Assembly (NCBI RefSeq): GCF_032362555.1
Contig: NC_083516.1
Span: 4,861,001 to 4,925,000 of the forward strand
Length of the DNA stretch: 64,000 nucleotides
Source: Amyelois transitella
Taxonomy: Eukaryota; Arthropoda; Insecta; Lepidoptera; Pyralidae
Reading direction: 5' to 3'
Shown: positions 26,801 through 36,503 of the stretch, piece after piece
Layout of the letters: each line of letters opens with the position of its first letter
Position numbering within the stretch: the stretch's first letter is position 1
Made by a program: the position numbers and the translations under genes
Notes under the pieces: model-generated
The model's database searches: none
Seen by the model: only the letters and a program-made list of their open reading frames with translations
What the model was told of the DNA's origin: nothing

Positions 26801-29800
26801 CCGGCGTAGGGTTCCTCAATGCAGGAGGATTTACTGTAATTTCGGAACCTGCATATATTAATATTGATGAGCATTTGTTTAGTTTATGGAAATGTTAACG
26901 TATGTATCTATCACGCGTTAAGTATATAATATATTCCATGGTACAGGATCACGCCTCTTTCCCGGAGGGGTAGGCAGAGACTACATCTTTCCACTTGCCA
27001 CGATCTCAGCATACTTCCTTCGCTTCATCCACATTCATAACTCTCTTCATGCAAGCTTGGCGGTTTCGGATACTCTTGACCTGACCCTTTGCCTTCCCAC
27101 TCCGACCTTTCCCTCTAAACTATCTTAACATACCCTTTTGTATTCTTGTAACTACATCTTCTTTCACATCACAACATTCCCTTATCACGCTGTTCCTTAT
27201 CCGGTCACTCAATTTCACACCGATCATACTCCTTAACGCTCTCATTTCCACTGCATTTATTCTGCTTTCGTGCTTCTTTTTTAATTTCAAATGACTTAAA
27301 TATTAAATTACTAGAAACAAAAGTGGTCAAACAAAATTGTGAATTCTCGAAACATTAGCTTGCATCACAATAAGAGGTTACTCGTCGTGTAATGGGTAAA
27401 GATATGTATTGGCTGAAAATGTGGTTTATAAATGTTACTAATTGAAAAATTATTATCACAATGTTTATAAGAATCGTTATTTGTCATAAATTTTGGCAAG
27501 TTAATAAAATTTATTGTATAATTATGAATGTTTTTGTTTTTTATCTAATTATTTCAGGTTGCAAATTGAATACTAGTTTTCCTTGTAGTTGATAACGCTA
27601 TAATATACAATGGAAAACGTGATCAATCGCTTCTTATCTAAAGATAGGGGTGTAAAAGTACTCGTATATGATACACGCTTTATGTTTTATTAGATAATAT
27701 CTAGCATACAAAAGACGTTGTCTAAAAATGTGAGCCATATGATAAGAGAGTATGATCAAGTAATCTTTTGTCAATATTGTCAACGGTTTATGATGCGAGA
27801 TGATGGGTGTACCATTTGCATTTTCTAAAAACATTTTGTAAGAAACGCCGCGTTTTCTTACTTTGTAAAGTTTAGAAAAGTGTACTATAAAATAAACCAA
27901 CTTTTGTGCGGCGATCATTTTCATTTGAAACGTGTTTAATATGTCAAAAAAGGGAAATGAGTTTTGTAAGTAAACAACATAAATTATTTTCGGAAACAAA
28001 GATCTTTCGATATTTATCTAAACAACATTGATAACGTCATTTTTGAGATGATACTCGGCTTTAGTGATATACATTTTTATTTCTTTATACTTTATGCACG
28101 TAAAATGTACAATGGGTGGACTTAATGCCATACGGCATTCTCTGCCAGTCGAATTTGGAATAAAATATGAACAATAACATTTTACATAAATATTTGCAAT
28201 TTGAGGAAATACGATAATCTTCCTGTTCTTCGTGACACGTTTTAAATTACCCACTTTATTCAATAGTGGGTTAGTGATAAATTAAGTTTCGTGACAAAAT
28301 TTGTGTTACGATAAATTTAATGACGTCACTTCTGTAACTAAAAAAAGATGCACAGCTATTTATCATTTCATAACACAAGTCTCAAATTTTCTTTGGGGCT
28401 AGCTTAGCTTTAGGCAACCTGTGAGCAGTGTGGTTCGAATTGCTCAACTTTGATGAAGATATGAGAATTGATTTATCTGTTGGTAACTTTGCGTATTGAT
28501 AGCTCCTTTAACATTTGAAAATAATTATTAATTGATTTTATTATAACGCATCCTCAATGATTTTTTGTGCGCTGCCTTTTTGATTAAGGGTTTTCCTTTA
28601 TATTTCGGTTGACTGGAAGAAATCCCAATTGGGGTAAGTCCGCCATTGTACATTTTCTTTAGAAGAAAATGTACAATCCACCACTCTATTTATTTCTCGC
28701 GGATGTCGTAAGAGGCGATTTAGGGAATAGGCACATTCATCTTTACCATGTCCAAATATAGGTTAGGTGCTCGTGGTAAAGCGAAGGTTACACGGGAGTC
28801 GCTTCCGTGTAAAAATTTGACTTAGCAACTATCATAATCATGGTCAAAAGGCGCACTCCAGGCTCTTCTTCAGAGAAGTGGGAATATAATCGGTATGAGG
28901 AGAGCCTAAGAACGTTATAAAGATAGTAAAATATTTTTATAAGGGCTGACACGTGTTGCTTGTTGTATTTTTTTACTAAATAGAAAAATAAATAAACACA
29001 AGTATGGTTGTTGCAGACCTGCGGACGGCGTTCGGCCTGCTGGACAGAGACAGCGATGGTCACGTGACCCCCGAGGAGCTGCAGTTCATGCTGCGCAATC
29101 TGGGCATCGAGGTCAGCGACGACCTCATCTCTGATCTCATCAAGGACGCCAGTAAAACTGGTTAGTATATTCATTTGTCGGAATTCTTTTAGAGGTAACT
29201 TAATTATTAATATACATTGAACAGTTTACAATAATATGCGATAAGGGATATTTATAATTATTTGTAATTACAGTAGTTACAAGTGGGTGTGGCATGTAGT
29301 GTGAATAAATGTCAACAACGTTATCTCTCTTTAGTGTCTTTTGATATCGTGACATGAGTTATGTTCTCAATTTTGTTTTAAATTTGTGGCTTGATTTATG
29401 TATTTATTGATTTAATCGTTACGATATAATCGTTGCAGTTTCCTCAAACACCGTATCTACAATCCGCTTATTATTATTATTACTTAAAAAATATTCCCAA
29501 AAATATTCATATAAGATTAAACTAAGTACTTATATAAAATCTCGCTCAAATTAATCGTTTCTGTTAAATATATATTTCTTACTAATTTTAAGTAATTTAA
29601 GGAGTTTGAGAATAAGAACAAAATTCTGTAACGTCCTTCTCTTCTGTAAACCTTGACCTATTATGTATATACAAGTTTCGATTTCAGAAATAATATAAAA
29701 TCATTTGATGTGGAGAGATCCCAAACGTATATAAGTAAATAAGAACCTAAAAATGGGTCCCCGAAGAAATACGAATAAATCGGAATAGATTTGGACAAAC

Positions 29801-32800
29801 AACAACCTATACGGTACGCTGAGGATGACACGTATCATACTTTATATATAAATTCACCCTAAGGAGTTTGCCAATAATCACGTTTTTATTCAATCACTAT
29901 AATATCCAAACAATTAAGTATAAAAGAAAAACAAAGCAAAGAAGTTGTATTAAAATACTTTACGAAGAATCGATTACGTAACTACTCGTAGTTTATTTAA
30001 ACCTAGAACTTGAATTTATTATTCATTAGAATTCATCTCGTCAAGAAATAACATTTAAACAGCGTTGCAACATCAGACTAAAAGGGAACAAATTTTCGCC
30101 CTGATAGTTGTAAAGTTCAGATAAGGCAATTTATTCCTGTAGCGAAATAGTAATCGAAGCGGCAGCTTCCATTTCTACAGCGACGGTGTAGTTAACAACA
30201 TCGAGCGAAGTTAAACCAAGTTATTAGAGAATGGAGCCAGCTCAAAAGTTTGTAGACTTAAATATAAATATTTAAACCTTAATATTTGGCGCCCTGACGA
30301 TTATATCGATCTTGTTGCAGCTTTTCTAACTATTTTTATATTTTTCTAACTTTTACTGGTTCCTATAAATTTATTTTCCGGATCTTTTCTCTCTCTCTCT
30401 CAGGAATATCTAGCATCCTTAATAAGCGATATCCATCAAAACGGTCTGATTTACTGTAACTTTCGAGAGTTGTGACTATTACACCTGTCTACGCCATAAG
30501 GAGTAAAGACATGACATTTTTGTTAGATTATTATCTAACGCAAAAGCACGACGGCATTCTACAAGAAAAGTTGGTAAGTAGTATGTAGCTTCTACAATTT
30601 GAAATTGGAAGTATAAAATGAATCAGTGTTTTAATCGTTTGTGGCACGACCCTACCTAGTAATAATCGTCGTTGAATAAATAATCAACATTTCAGAAAGT
30701 ATAAACTTAATAACTTCGTCGGTAAATGAATCAGGGTAGTGCGTGACTCGCTATAGCTTCGTCGTGGAATATAATCGAGCTGAACTTACACTTTCAGTTC
30801 AAGGTGAGAAAGGTTGAATCGAATAAGAGGGGTAAAGGAATGATATGGTTGGCGATGTATTTAAACGGCTATAAAGCTTTATCACTTACATTAACATACA
30901 TTTTATAACAGCTGAATTATCACCGTTTAGGTGATAATTTAAAATAATTACCTAATACGCAAAGATAAGATTCTAGCTCGGAAATCTGATCATTACGTCA
31001 TAGACAAAATTAAAATTTGGATACTCATTAGGTAATTTCCCTGTGCGTATAACGAATTGTAATTATCAATGACTATATAATAATTCGAGTGACAACGAAG
31101 TAAAATACATAAACAGTTTTAAAAATATATTGAAAAAATGAGCATTAAACTTTCTTTGAATTTATTTGAGTTGTTGCCAAACTTATCGCATGTTTTTATA
31201 ACACTCTAGAAGAGCAGAGTGTAAGTGCGACAGACTGCTTTTGTGAGGTTCTAGGTATATTCATAGTAATCAACAGTCTAAAAATAATTTTGTTTACTCA
31301 TGGAACGTATTCCGTATTGTTTTTGGCTGACATTTTGATTTTAGTAATAACATTTACAAAGTAAGTGAAAACGACATTGCAAATTGCATTAAATAAGATT
31401 GACTAACTACATATTCACTGAAGCTATTTGTGGATATCCAAATATTGATATCCCTAGTGTAAATGAAATGATTAATGAAAAAAGCCTAGAATTTCTTCAA
31501 AATATATTACTAGATAGTAATGAAATTATTTATATTTTGTTATTTATATTATTCGTTTCAACTTTTTCTTAACCATTACAGTTTTATTGTGAAAGAAATA
31601 ATTTAAAGCCAAGCCTAAAGTTTTCTTAATTACTTTTAAAAATTCTTTCCTTACTCCATAAAATATAACAATCTTGTGCACGTCACGAATTCTTGTGTAA
31701 TTCTTGCACGAAGCCTCCTCGCAATAAAAGGTAAACAGCGGTCGTTTAATCGATGTGGATAATTTATTCACTCACAGTTAATTCAGGTTATTGTAAAATG
31801 GCGTGCGCCGAAGGGCTGGCGGCTTCCGGCGCCGCCGACCCTGTGCCAAGGTTGCGGAGCAAACTATGATAAATACAGTACAGTACAACTACACTTTTTT
31901 AACAAGTTTTATAGGAATTAAAATATGCTTCTGCTCTCTGATCGGACCTGCAGTTGTCTCTTTCTTTCTCTTTCAATTTTGCATGTTTCCGATTACGTTC
32001 TCCACAGCAATGCTTCGGGGGCCGGGGTCCACACTCCGACTTTTCTCTCCGCTTTGTTCAGTCTTCCGCATCCTCAGTTAAACATGGCCGAAGTCATATA
32101 CATATACATCGCTGAAGTCTTTTATCGTAAATTTTTCACCTATACCATCTTCCAAACTATTCTTCTTTACTGTTAAAAACTGATTTCTATTATACCTCTA
32201 CTTAAATTTTATTCCAAAGGTTGTTTTTGGTCTATATGTACGTACATATGCACAAGTCTTTTGAAGGCGAGATGAAAGTGTATGAATAAGACAAAAGGCA
32301 GTGAACTCTTTGTTTGGGTGACAAAAGGTATCTACCTTTTTCGTGTCGGTGGTGAATATTAGTATTCGTATCGTTTATAGATACATACATATACCTAATA
32401 CTCCTTACCTGACCTTCCACCAGAATGTTCCCGTTTTGATCAAGGTTTGCTACTCTGTCCTAATGGTAATTCAGCGTCTGAATTTCCATCGCGTTTGAAC
32501 TATCAACCATCTGATCAGATTGCGCACCCTAAGAGCTTAACGTTGAGGTTTTATTGAGCATTTAAGTTTAAATGTGTTATTCCAATGCATAGTACCTACA
32601 TAACGACACGCAGTAAGCTTTAGCTTGTATCGATGATGTGATAGATAGATTAAACTTTTTATTGCTCCACAAGAGTAAAACATACATTGACAGCACAACA
32701 CAGACAGAGAATGGTACAAAGTACTTTTTTGCTATTGCAATCTCTTCCAGTCAGCTTTTGGGTGGAAGAAATCGAAAGAAGATTAACGTTGGCTATGTAA

Positions 32801-35800
32801 ACCTTTACATAATTCAAAAAGACGATATTATACACGCCAATAGTCACAAGAACCAGCATGGATCGTGGTTCCAATGGACATGAACGAATAAATTAAATCA
32901 TAACAGACCCATAATTCTATACAGGGAAAATTTTGGAGAATATTTATGCCTGTACCAAGAACAAAACCTACAGTTTTCAGAGTGACGAACTGGCATGATT
33001 ACCGATTAAATAGTTACAGCACTAAGGTGGCTAAGTAGGTATAAGAGCTATATACATAGGCGAACTAAGTATATTTCATCGAAAATGTGTTATATTTTTT
33101 TCGTGTGTATTCAATAAAAGTTTTCATTTCATCTCGTCTCGACCCGGACTTGACCTTCGGAAAGTTCTGATATCATTTTCAGCTCCTCTTAAATAAATAT
33201 CCAAGGGCGAATAATATAGAATGTCCGTCCATGATAGCCCCAAAACAAGAATCGGATCTAAGATGTGAAGTGAATTAATAAAATAGGAAGGCAGGACTAT
33301 TAGCGAATTATAACAAATTTAAAAAGTATATTTTCTGTCTCCTAGACTAATATTAATAAACTAGCTGTTGTCCGCGACTTCGTCCGCGTAAATTTCGAGA
33401 CAGACAGACAGACAAAAAATGTAAAAAAAATCTCTATTCGTTTCAGTCAAAATATTAAATGTACAGACAAAATATTTTTACCGTTTTATTATATGTAGTA
33501 TTTTGATTTTTAGTTTTTTTAAATAAAATACTCAAACAACACAAAATAAAGATTTTTAATAAAATAATTATTTTGTTTTTGTTGGGGCTCGAACTTAGAC
33601 TGCCAACTTCACAGTCTCACGCGCCAACCACTGGACCATCGAGGCAGTTACGGTGGTGTCGAAATTTAAGTAGACTACATACATATGTACATATGGTCAC
33701 GTCTATATCCCTTGCGGGGTAGACAGAGCCAACAGGCTTGAAAAGACTGAATGGCCACATTCAGCTATTTGGCTTAATGATAGAATTGAGATTGAAATAG
33801 TGATAAGTTGCTCGCCCATCGCCTAAAAAACCCAACCCATTATTTTGGAAGCCAATGCTGTTAACAAGGGTAAACCGCTGCGTCACAGCACTGAAACTCC
33901 CTGTAATGTCCGCTTCCTGTTAATTAAGATTTACCACCATGCAGCCCTTTCGTTCATTACCGCATTAAATTTTGTCACGTGCTCGAGCTTTGTAAAATAT
34001 CAGGCAGTAACATTAAACAAAAGTATTTACGACCAATTGTACGATGGGTAGTTGTAGTAAGACAAACTAGAAATTTAAATAAAATTGCATTGCAACTTGC
34101 TAAACTGTATTCTTTTTTTCTAAATTAGTCACCTGCTAATAAAGAAGTACAGGAGCTTAATGTTTTTCTATTCTGCCATATTCCACACATATAGTGTCTT
34201 TCTATAAATAACTTACATACTTACATTACATCTTTAATCAATTCCTGACTATGGGTGAGCTTAAGTACCTAGTTGGAAATGGAACGACGATAGCAGAAAA
34301 AAGAGGCATTTAGTGATCCTTGTGGAAAAATGGCTATAAGGTTTTGGTTTTCTTGAGTTAAATTGGTTAAGATAATTCGTTTCAGTTTTTGAGATATTTA
34401 GTACAAATATATCTACATTCATTCATTGAAATGTTGTACGCGAAGCTACTCATAAATTACTGTTAAATATAGCTTCACACGGTCAATCATCAAGAAATCG
34501 TATAATTGTTTATTTATTTATTTAAACTTCATTGCACAAAATACAAATGTATAGCACAATTGGCGGACTTAATGCTAGAAGCATTATCTACCAGTCAACC
34601 ATTGGGTCCGACAGAGAATTTTATGTGGGGTCAAACTAAATAAACATAAAAAATAAAATAATTATAAAAAACGAGTTGTTGCATTCGAGGATACTTAATA
34701 TATTATGAGTATATGACTATATACTTCTATCTTTGAAAGGGATATTTTTGTTGTCTCACTACTTGGTAAGTGTCCAAGTTCATATTTAGAACCGATCAGA
34801 AGGACGTGATAAACTTATATATAGGTATTCAGATATGGCTAATATTATTTTTTTAAATTGTCTATATCTGAATAAAGCATACCTAAGTAAGATTCAGGTT
34901 CCTGTGTTAGAAAGCAAGTTATCATTATTCATACCTACCCATAACTTACACATTACATAGACTTAAACATTGATCACACCGCTTTTCAATTGCCACGATC
35001 ACTATATTCTAGTATAATTAACAGGATTACGAAAACTTTCAATCTGCGTGGGACAAAATCAGCTTATTCCCTTGGATTTTTCTTTACTACCAGACTGATA
35101 TGAAAGCTTTAATAAATTATCATTTAATAGGTTTTTTATTACAGGTAACGGCTTAATAGATGAAAACGACTTCATGCAGTGGGTGACGAAGATACAGGCG
35201 TTACAAGGCATGGACGTGAGCGCCAGCGGCGGCGACTCCGAGGAGGAGATCACTAGGGACCTGTTAGCAGCCTTTAAGTGAGTATTCTAAGTTAGGTATA
35301 CAAGTGTCTTACCAGTATAACTAGATGCATAGATCCCCGTGTGAAGTTTTGTGACGTGATGAATCTTCCCTATTCTACTGGTTATATCCGTAATCGGACA
35401 TCTCATGTGTAATGATTTGATTTTTTGAAATTTTGTGCTGCTTGAAAATGGGAAAGTAATGCTGCACAATACATATTCCTTCACGGGATAGACAGAGCAA
35501 AAACTGAAAAGCCACGATTTCTTATTATGAAATTGAGATTAAGATGATAGTGACAAGCTGCACATCACCTAAAAGAATGAATAATAGTTTATTAGCCTTT
35601 CCCTTGATTGACTTTTACAATTAGTGATACCGATATCTCTATATTAATTAAAAATGTATTAAACGATAACAGAGCATTTTCCACGATCCATGATGGTTCT
35701 ATGGGAAAATAAATAGTTTCATTGCAGTCGTAGTTTGCTAAAAGCTACGAACGCTTGTTCCCTTAACGTAGCATTACGACGTAGCTCGTTGTAGACCCTC

Positions 35801-36503
35801 GTAGCAAAACCGCCTACGACGTAGCTGTAAGATTCTTGTATTCTTTGATTTATTTATTCTACTTAGAAATAACAAAGGTTGCACTCTTGTTTTTATATCC
35901 AGTACTTTTATACCTGTTAACTCAATAATCATCTGAATTTTGTATTGGATTTATAATTATTTTTCGTGTCTGATTTATTAACGGATTGCATAGCGTAAAC
36001 TATTGAACCGATCGGGCTTATTGGCATACTAAAAAGGATTTCCCCGAAATTTCAGAGTATTCGACCGTGACGACAATGGGTACATAACGCGGGACGAGCT
36101 GCGGACGGCGCTGGAGATGATCGGGGAGCCCGTCACCGACGCGCAGCTCAACCAGGTGCTGGCTCTCGGCGACATCGACCACGACGGCCGCATCGACTAT
36201 GAAGGTACGAGCCACATGCGACAAAATACTTGAATTTGATTTTACATCCTCATCTCTCTGTACTGGATTGGGTGAGTCAGATATATACACAAAGCGTCTC
36301 GCCGCTTTCCAAAAGGTGGGGACTTAATTAGGTCTTACGCCAGGAGAATCCTCCTGATACAGACAAAAAGGACGAAACGAGGGTTCCATTTTTCATTTTG
36401 CTACGGAGTACTGACGAAGTCTGTTGCGAACTCTGACCGATTGATGAAGAATTTTTTAAATATTAAGTTTTCTTTTCCAGAATTTGTGAAGATGCTGCTG
36501 TAA
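11261..36503 (+). CDS. Eip63F-1: Eip63F-1-like calmodulin-family EF-hand Ca2+-binding protein, ~222-223 aa
   Basis: Exons: 11261-11362, 18901-18933, 23517(or 23520)-23604, 29017-29160, 35145-35277, 36056-36204, 36481-36503 (TAA). Phases are consistent throughout. Residues 1-75 are an Ala/Ser/Pro-rich then Lys-rich, probably flexible extension (SKKKQ, DERPTVPAPS). Four EF-hands follow. Loop 1 (84-95, DRDSDGHVTPEE), loop 3 (170-181, DRDDNGYITRDE) and loop 4 (206-217, DIDHDGRIDYEE) have canonical ligands. Loop 2 (around SKTGNGLIDEND) lacks the usual Asp at positions 1 and 3 and Glu at 12, so probably binds Ca2+ weakly. LRTAF.LLDR, ELQFMLRNLGI, GNGLIDENDF.QWV.RIQAL-type and ITRDEL.TA.EMIGEP blocks match remembered Drosophila Eip63F-1, an ecdysone-inducible salivary-gland protein. 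Exon 3 has a tandem CAGCAG acceptor that adds or drops one Gln. The alternative start at 11153 is in frame. Confidence 0.87.
11686..11875 (+). CDS. Possible alternative first coding exon of Eip63F-1
   Basis: Open frame from ATG 11686 to a GTACAT donor at 11876, 63 codons plus one base. The leftover G joins in phase to exon 29017 (AC) and would give DLRTAF, skipping exons 2-3. The peptide starts MAVIYRNIRALNVPRRDVQK and is rich in Arg/Ser/Thr with few acids, like a mitochondrial presequence. It is inferred only from the open frame, GC content and phase match; it may instead be 5' UTR. Confidence 0.35.
14740..15085 (+). repeat. SINE / RTE-like 3' tail
   Basis: Contains TGTCTGTCTGTC, 'accgatttacttaaaact' and ends with 'aaatttacgcggacaaagtc' plus 'gcgggaaacagctag', the reverse of the tail at 5171 and 33361. 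Same family, opposite orientation to those copies. Confidence 0.6.
16240..16690. other. Unclassified GC-richer block in intron
   Basis: About 450 bp, distinctly richer in G+C than its surroundings. The minus strand has a 103-codon open frame (16641-16330) without a recognisable domain. Probably an old transposon or SINE-like insertion; class not recognised. Confidence 0.3.
16800..16875 (+). repeat. Possible tRNA-derived SINE head
   Basis: Contains 'gtggttcgaatcgc', a good RNA polymerase III B-box, but the A-box upstream is poor and there is no cloverleaf. A similar B-box segment (gtggttcgaattgc) is at 28430-28445. Confidence 0.3.
17197..17255. ncRNA. Perfect 21-bp-stem hairpin (candidate small-RNA precursor or mini inverted repeat)
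   Basis: Arms 17197-17217 and 17235-17255 are exact reverse complements (agccagaaattgtaaaatagt on the left arm, 21 nt, cited here as positions). An A:A mismatch and a further 5 bp (219-223 with 229-233) close to a 5-nt loop. Total 59 nt. Function unknown; an ncRNA label is only a candidate. Confidence 0.3.
17725..17945 (+). repeat. Probable retroelement fragment
   Basis: A G+C-rich block with 'gggtaggctggtacgctacg' and 'gacttgggggtcgtcc'. It looks like a LINE 3' end or UTR; no domain proves it. Confidence 0.3.
19868..19896. repeat. 12-bp perfect stem-loop
   Basis: ttaagaagtgtc at 19868-19879, loop ttctc, then gacacttcttaa at 19885-19896. Exact inverted repeat. Confidence 0.8.
20105..20302 (-). 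repeat. Dispersed repeat, 'cgacccg' family, reversed and decayed
   Basis: Reads 'acacgacggattttgatgc', 'caatagataaagtgattt' and 'acccatgcgaagccaagccg', the reverse of the 5480 and 54452 copies. Confidence 0.5.
21485..21548. repeat. 64-nt two-part hairpin
   Basis: Outer stem 21485-21499 with 21534-21548 (15 bp); inner stem gacagacgt 21507-21515 with acgtctgtc 21521-21529, 5-nt loop. Short asymmetric internal loop between stems. Confidence 0.75.
23745..24445 (+). repeat. GC-rich block, probable non-LTR 5' region or unclassified insertion
   Basis: Roughly 700 bp of high G+C in an AT-rich intron just after Eip63F-1 exon 3, ending 'gacgcctttattattattt'. An open frame of 114 codons (24063-24407) has no recognised domain. 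It resembles the 5' leader of a LINE; no enzyme motif confirms it. Confidence 0.35.
25436..25560 (+). repeat. Diverged direct repeat, copy 1
   Basis: Shares 'gacactgacaatggccgtgg', 'tcgtcggccaga', 'gaactgtaaatattacag' and 'cagtctcggtga' in the same order with 26060-26163, about 0.6 kb downstream. Family unknown. Confidence 0.7.
26060..26163 (+). repeat. Diverged direct repeat, copy 2
   Basis: Second copy of the 25436 block, same orientation, with small indels and substitutions. Confidence 0.7.
26193..26232. repeat. (tatagtatag)n short tandem repeat
   Basis: About three copies of a TATAGTATAGTATA-type unit, read directly. Confidence 0.85.
26945..27265 (-). pseudogene. Non-LTR retrotransposon RT C-terminal fragment
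   Basis: Minus-strand translation gives AVEMRALRSMIGVKLSDRIR, then ECCDVKEDVVTRIQKGMLR, a stop, KGQVKSIRNRQACMKRVMN, VDEAKEV and VSAYPSGKEA. These are the usual C-terminal blocks of a lepidopteran RTE/BovB-like LINE. In-frame stops and a missing central part show decay. Confidence 0.75.
28078..28170 (+). repeat. Dispersed repeat, 'ggcggacttaatgc' family
   Basis: Contains 'gtacaatgggtggacttaat' and 'ggcattctctgccagtcg'. Copies at 34520-34640 (caattggcggacttaatgc), 39575-39670 and a degraded one near 60100-60160. Common lepidopteran LINE/SINE tail type; class uncertain. Confidence 0.5.
28645..28677. repeat. 15-bp perfect stem-loop
   Basis: attgtacattttctt at 28645-28659, 3-nt loop, aagaaaatgtacaat at 28663-28677. 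Exact inverted repeat. Confidence 0.8.
31801..31875 (+). other. Isolated GC-rich mini-ORF
   Basis: An ATG around 31798 opens a 24-codon frame (MACAEGLAASGAADPVPRLR...) ending TGA near 31870, with strong G+C in AT-rich DNA. It could be an alternative first exon with a poor donor (AAG/GTTGCG) or a repeat scrap; unresolved. Confidence 0.2.
33361..33646 (-). repeat. tRNA-derived SINE, complete head
   Basis: On the minus strand it begins GCCTCGATGGTCCAGTGGTT, with an A-box-like TGGTCCAGTGG and a B-box-like GTTCGAGCC about 35 nt further. The body carries (cagacagacagaca) and the end is the shared 'cgcggacgaagtcgcggac' tail. A Pol III retroposon in intron 4 of Eip63F-1. Confidence 0.7.
33691..33830 (+). 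repeat. Dispersed repeat, family A, 3' truncated
   Basis: Starts 'ggtcacgtctatatccctt', stops after 'gcccatcgcctaaaaaa'; lacks the gtgccggga end. Confidence 0.7.

Larger units (their letters stand above)
24446..29016 (+). other. Eip63F-1 intron 3, distal part
   Basis: AT-rich intron. Listed separately: the duplicated 25436-25560 / 26060-26163 block, a tandem repeat at 26193-26232, a LINE fragment at 26945-27265, a dispersed repeat at 28078-28170, a B-box-like segment at 28393-28450, and a hairpin at 28645-28677. The open frames at 27634-27999 and 24664-24903 (minus) have no recognised domain and low-complexity composition. Confidence 0.4.
29161..35144 (+). other. Eip63F-1 intron 4 content
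   Basis: About 6 kb, AT-rich. A (CT)n run near 30388-30402, a small GC-rich island at 31801-31875, a full tRNA-SINE at 33361-33646, a truncated family A copy at 33691-33830 and a dispersed repeat at 34520-34640. No supported exon. Confidence 0.4.

Noticed and set aside
27634-27999. 121-codon minus-strand frame in intron 3
   Set aside because: AT-rich composition, Ile/Tyr/Phe/Lys-heavy, no domain or splice context.
28788-29174. 128-codon minus-strand frame over Eip63F-1 exon 4
   Set aside because: Antisense shadow of the EF-hand exon.
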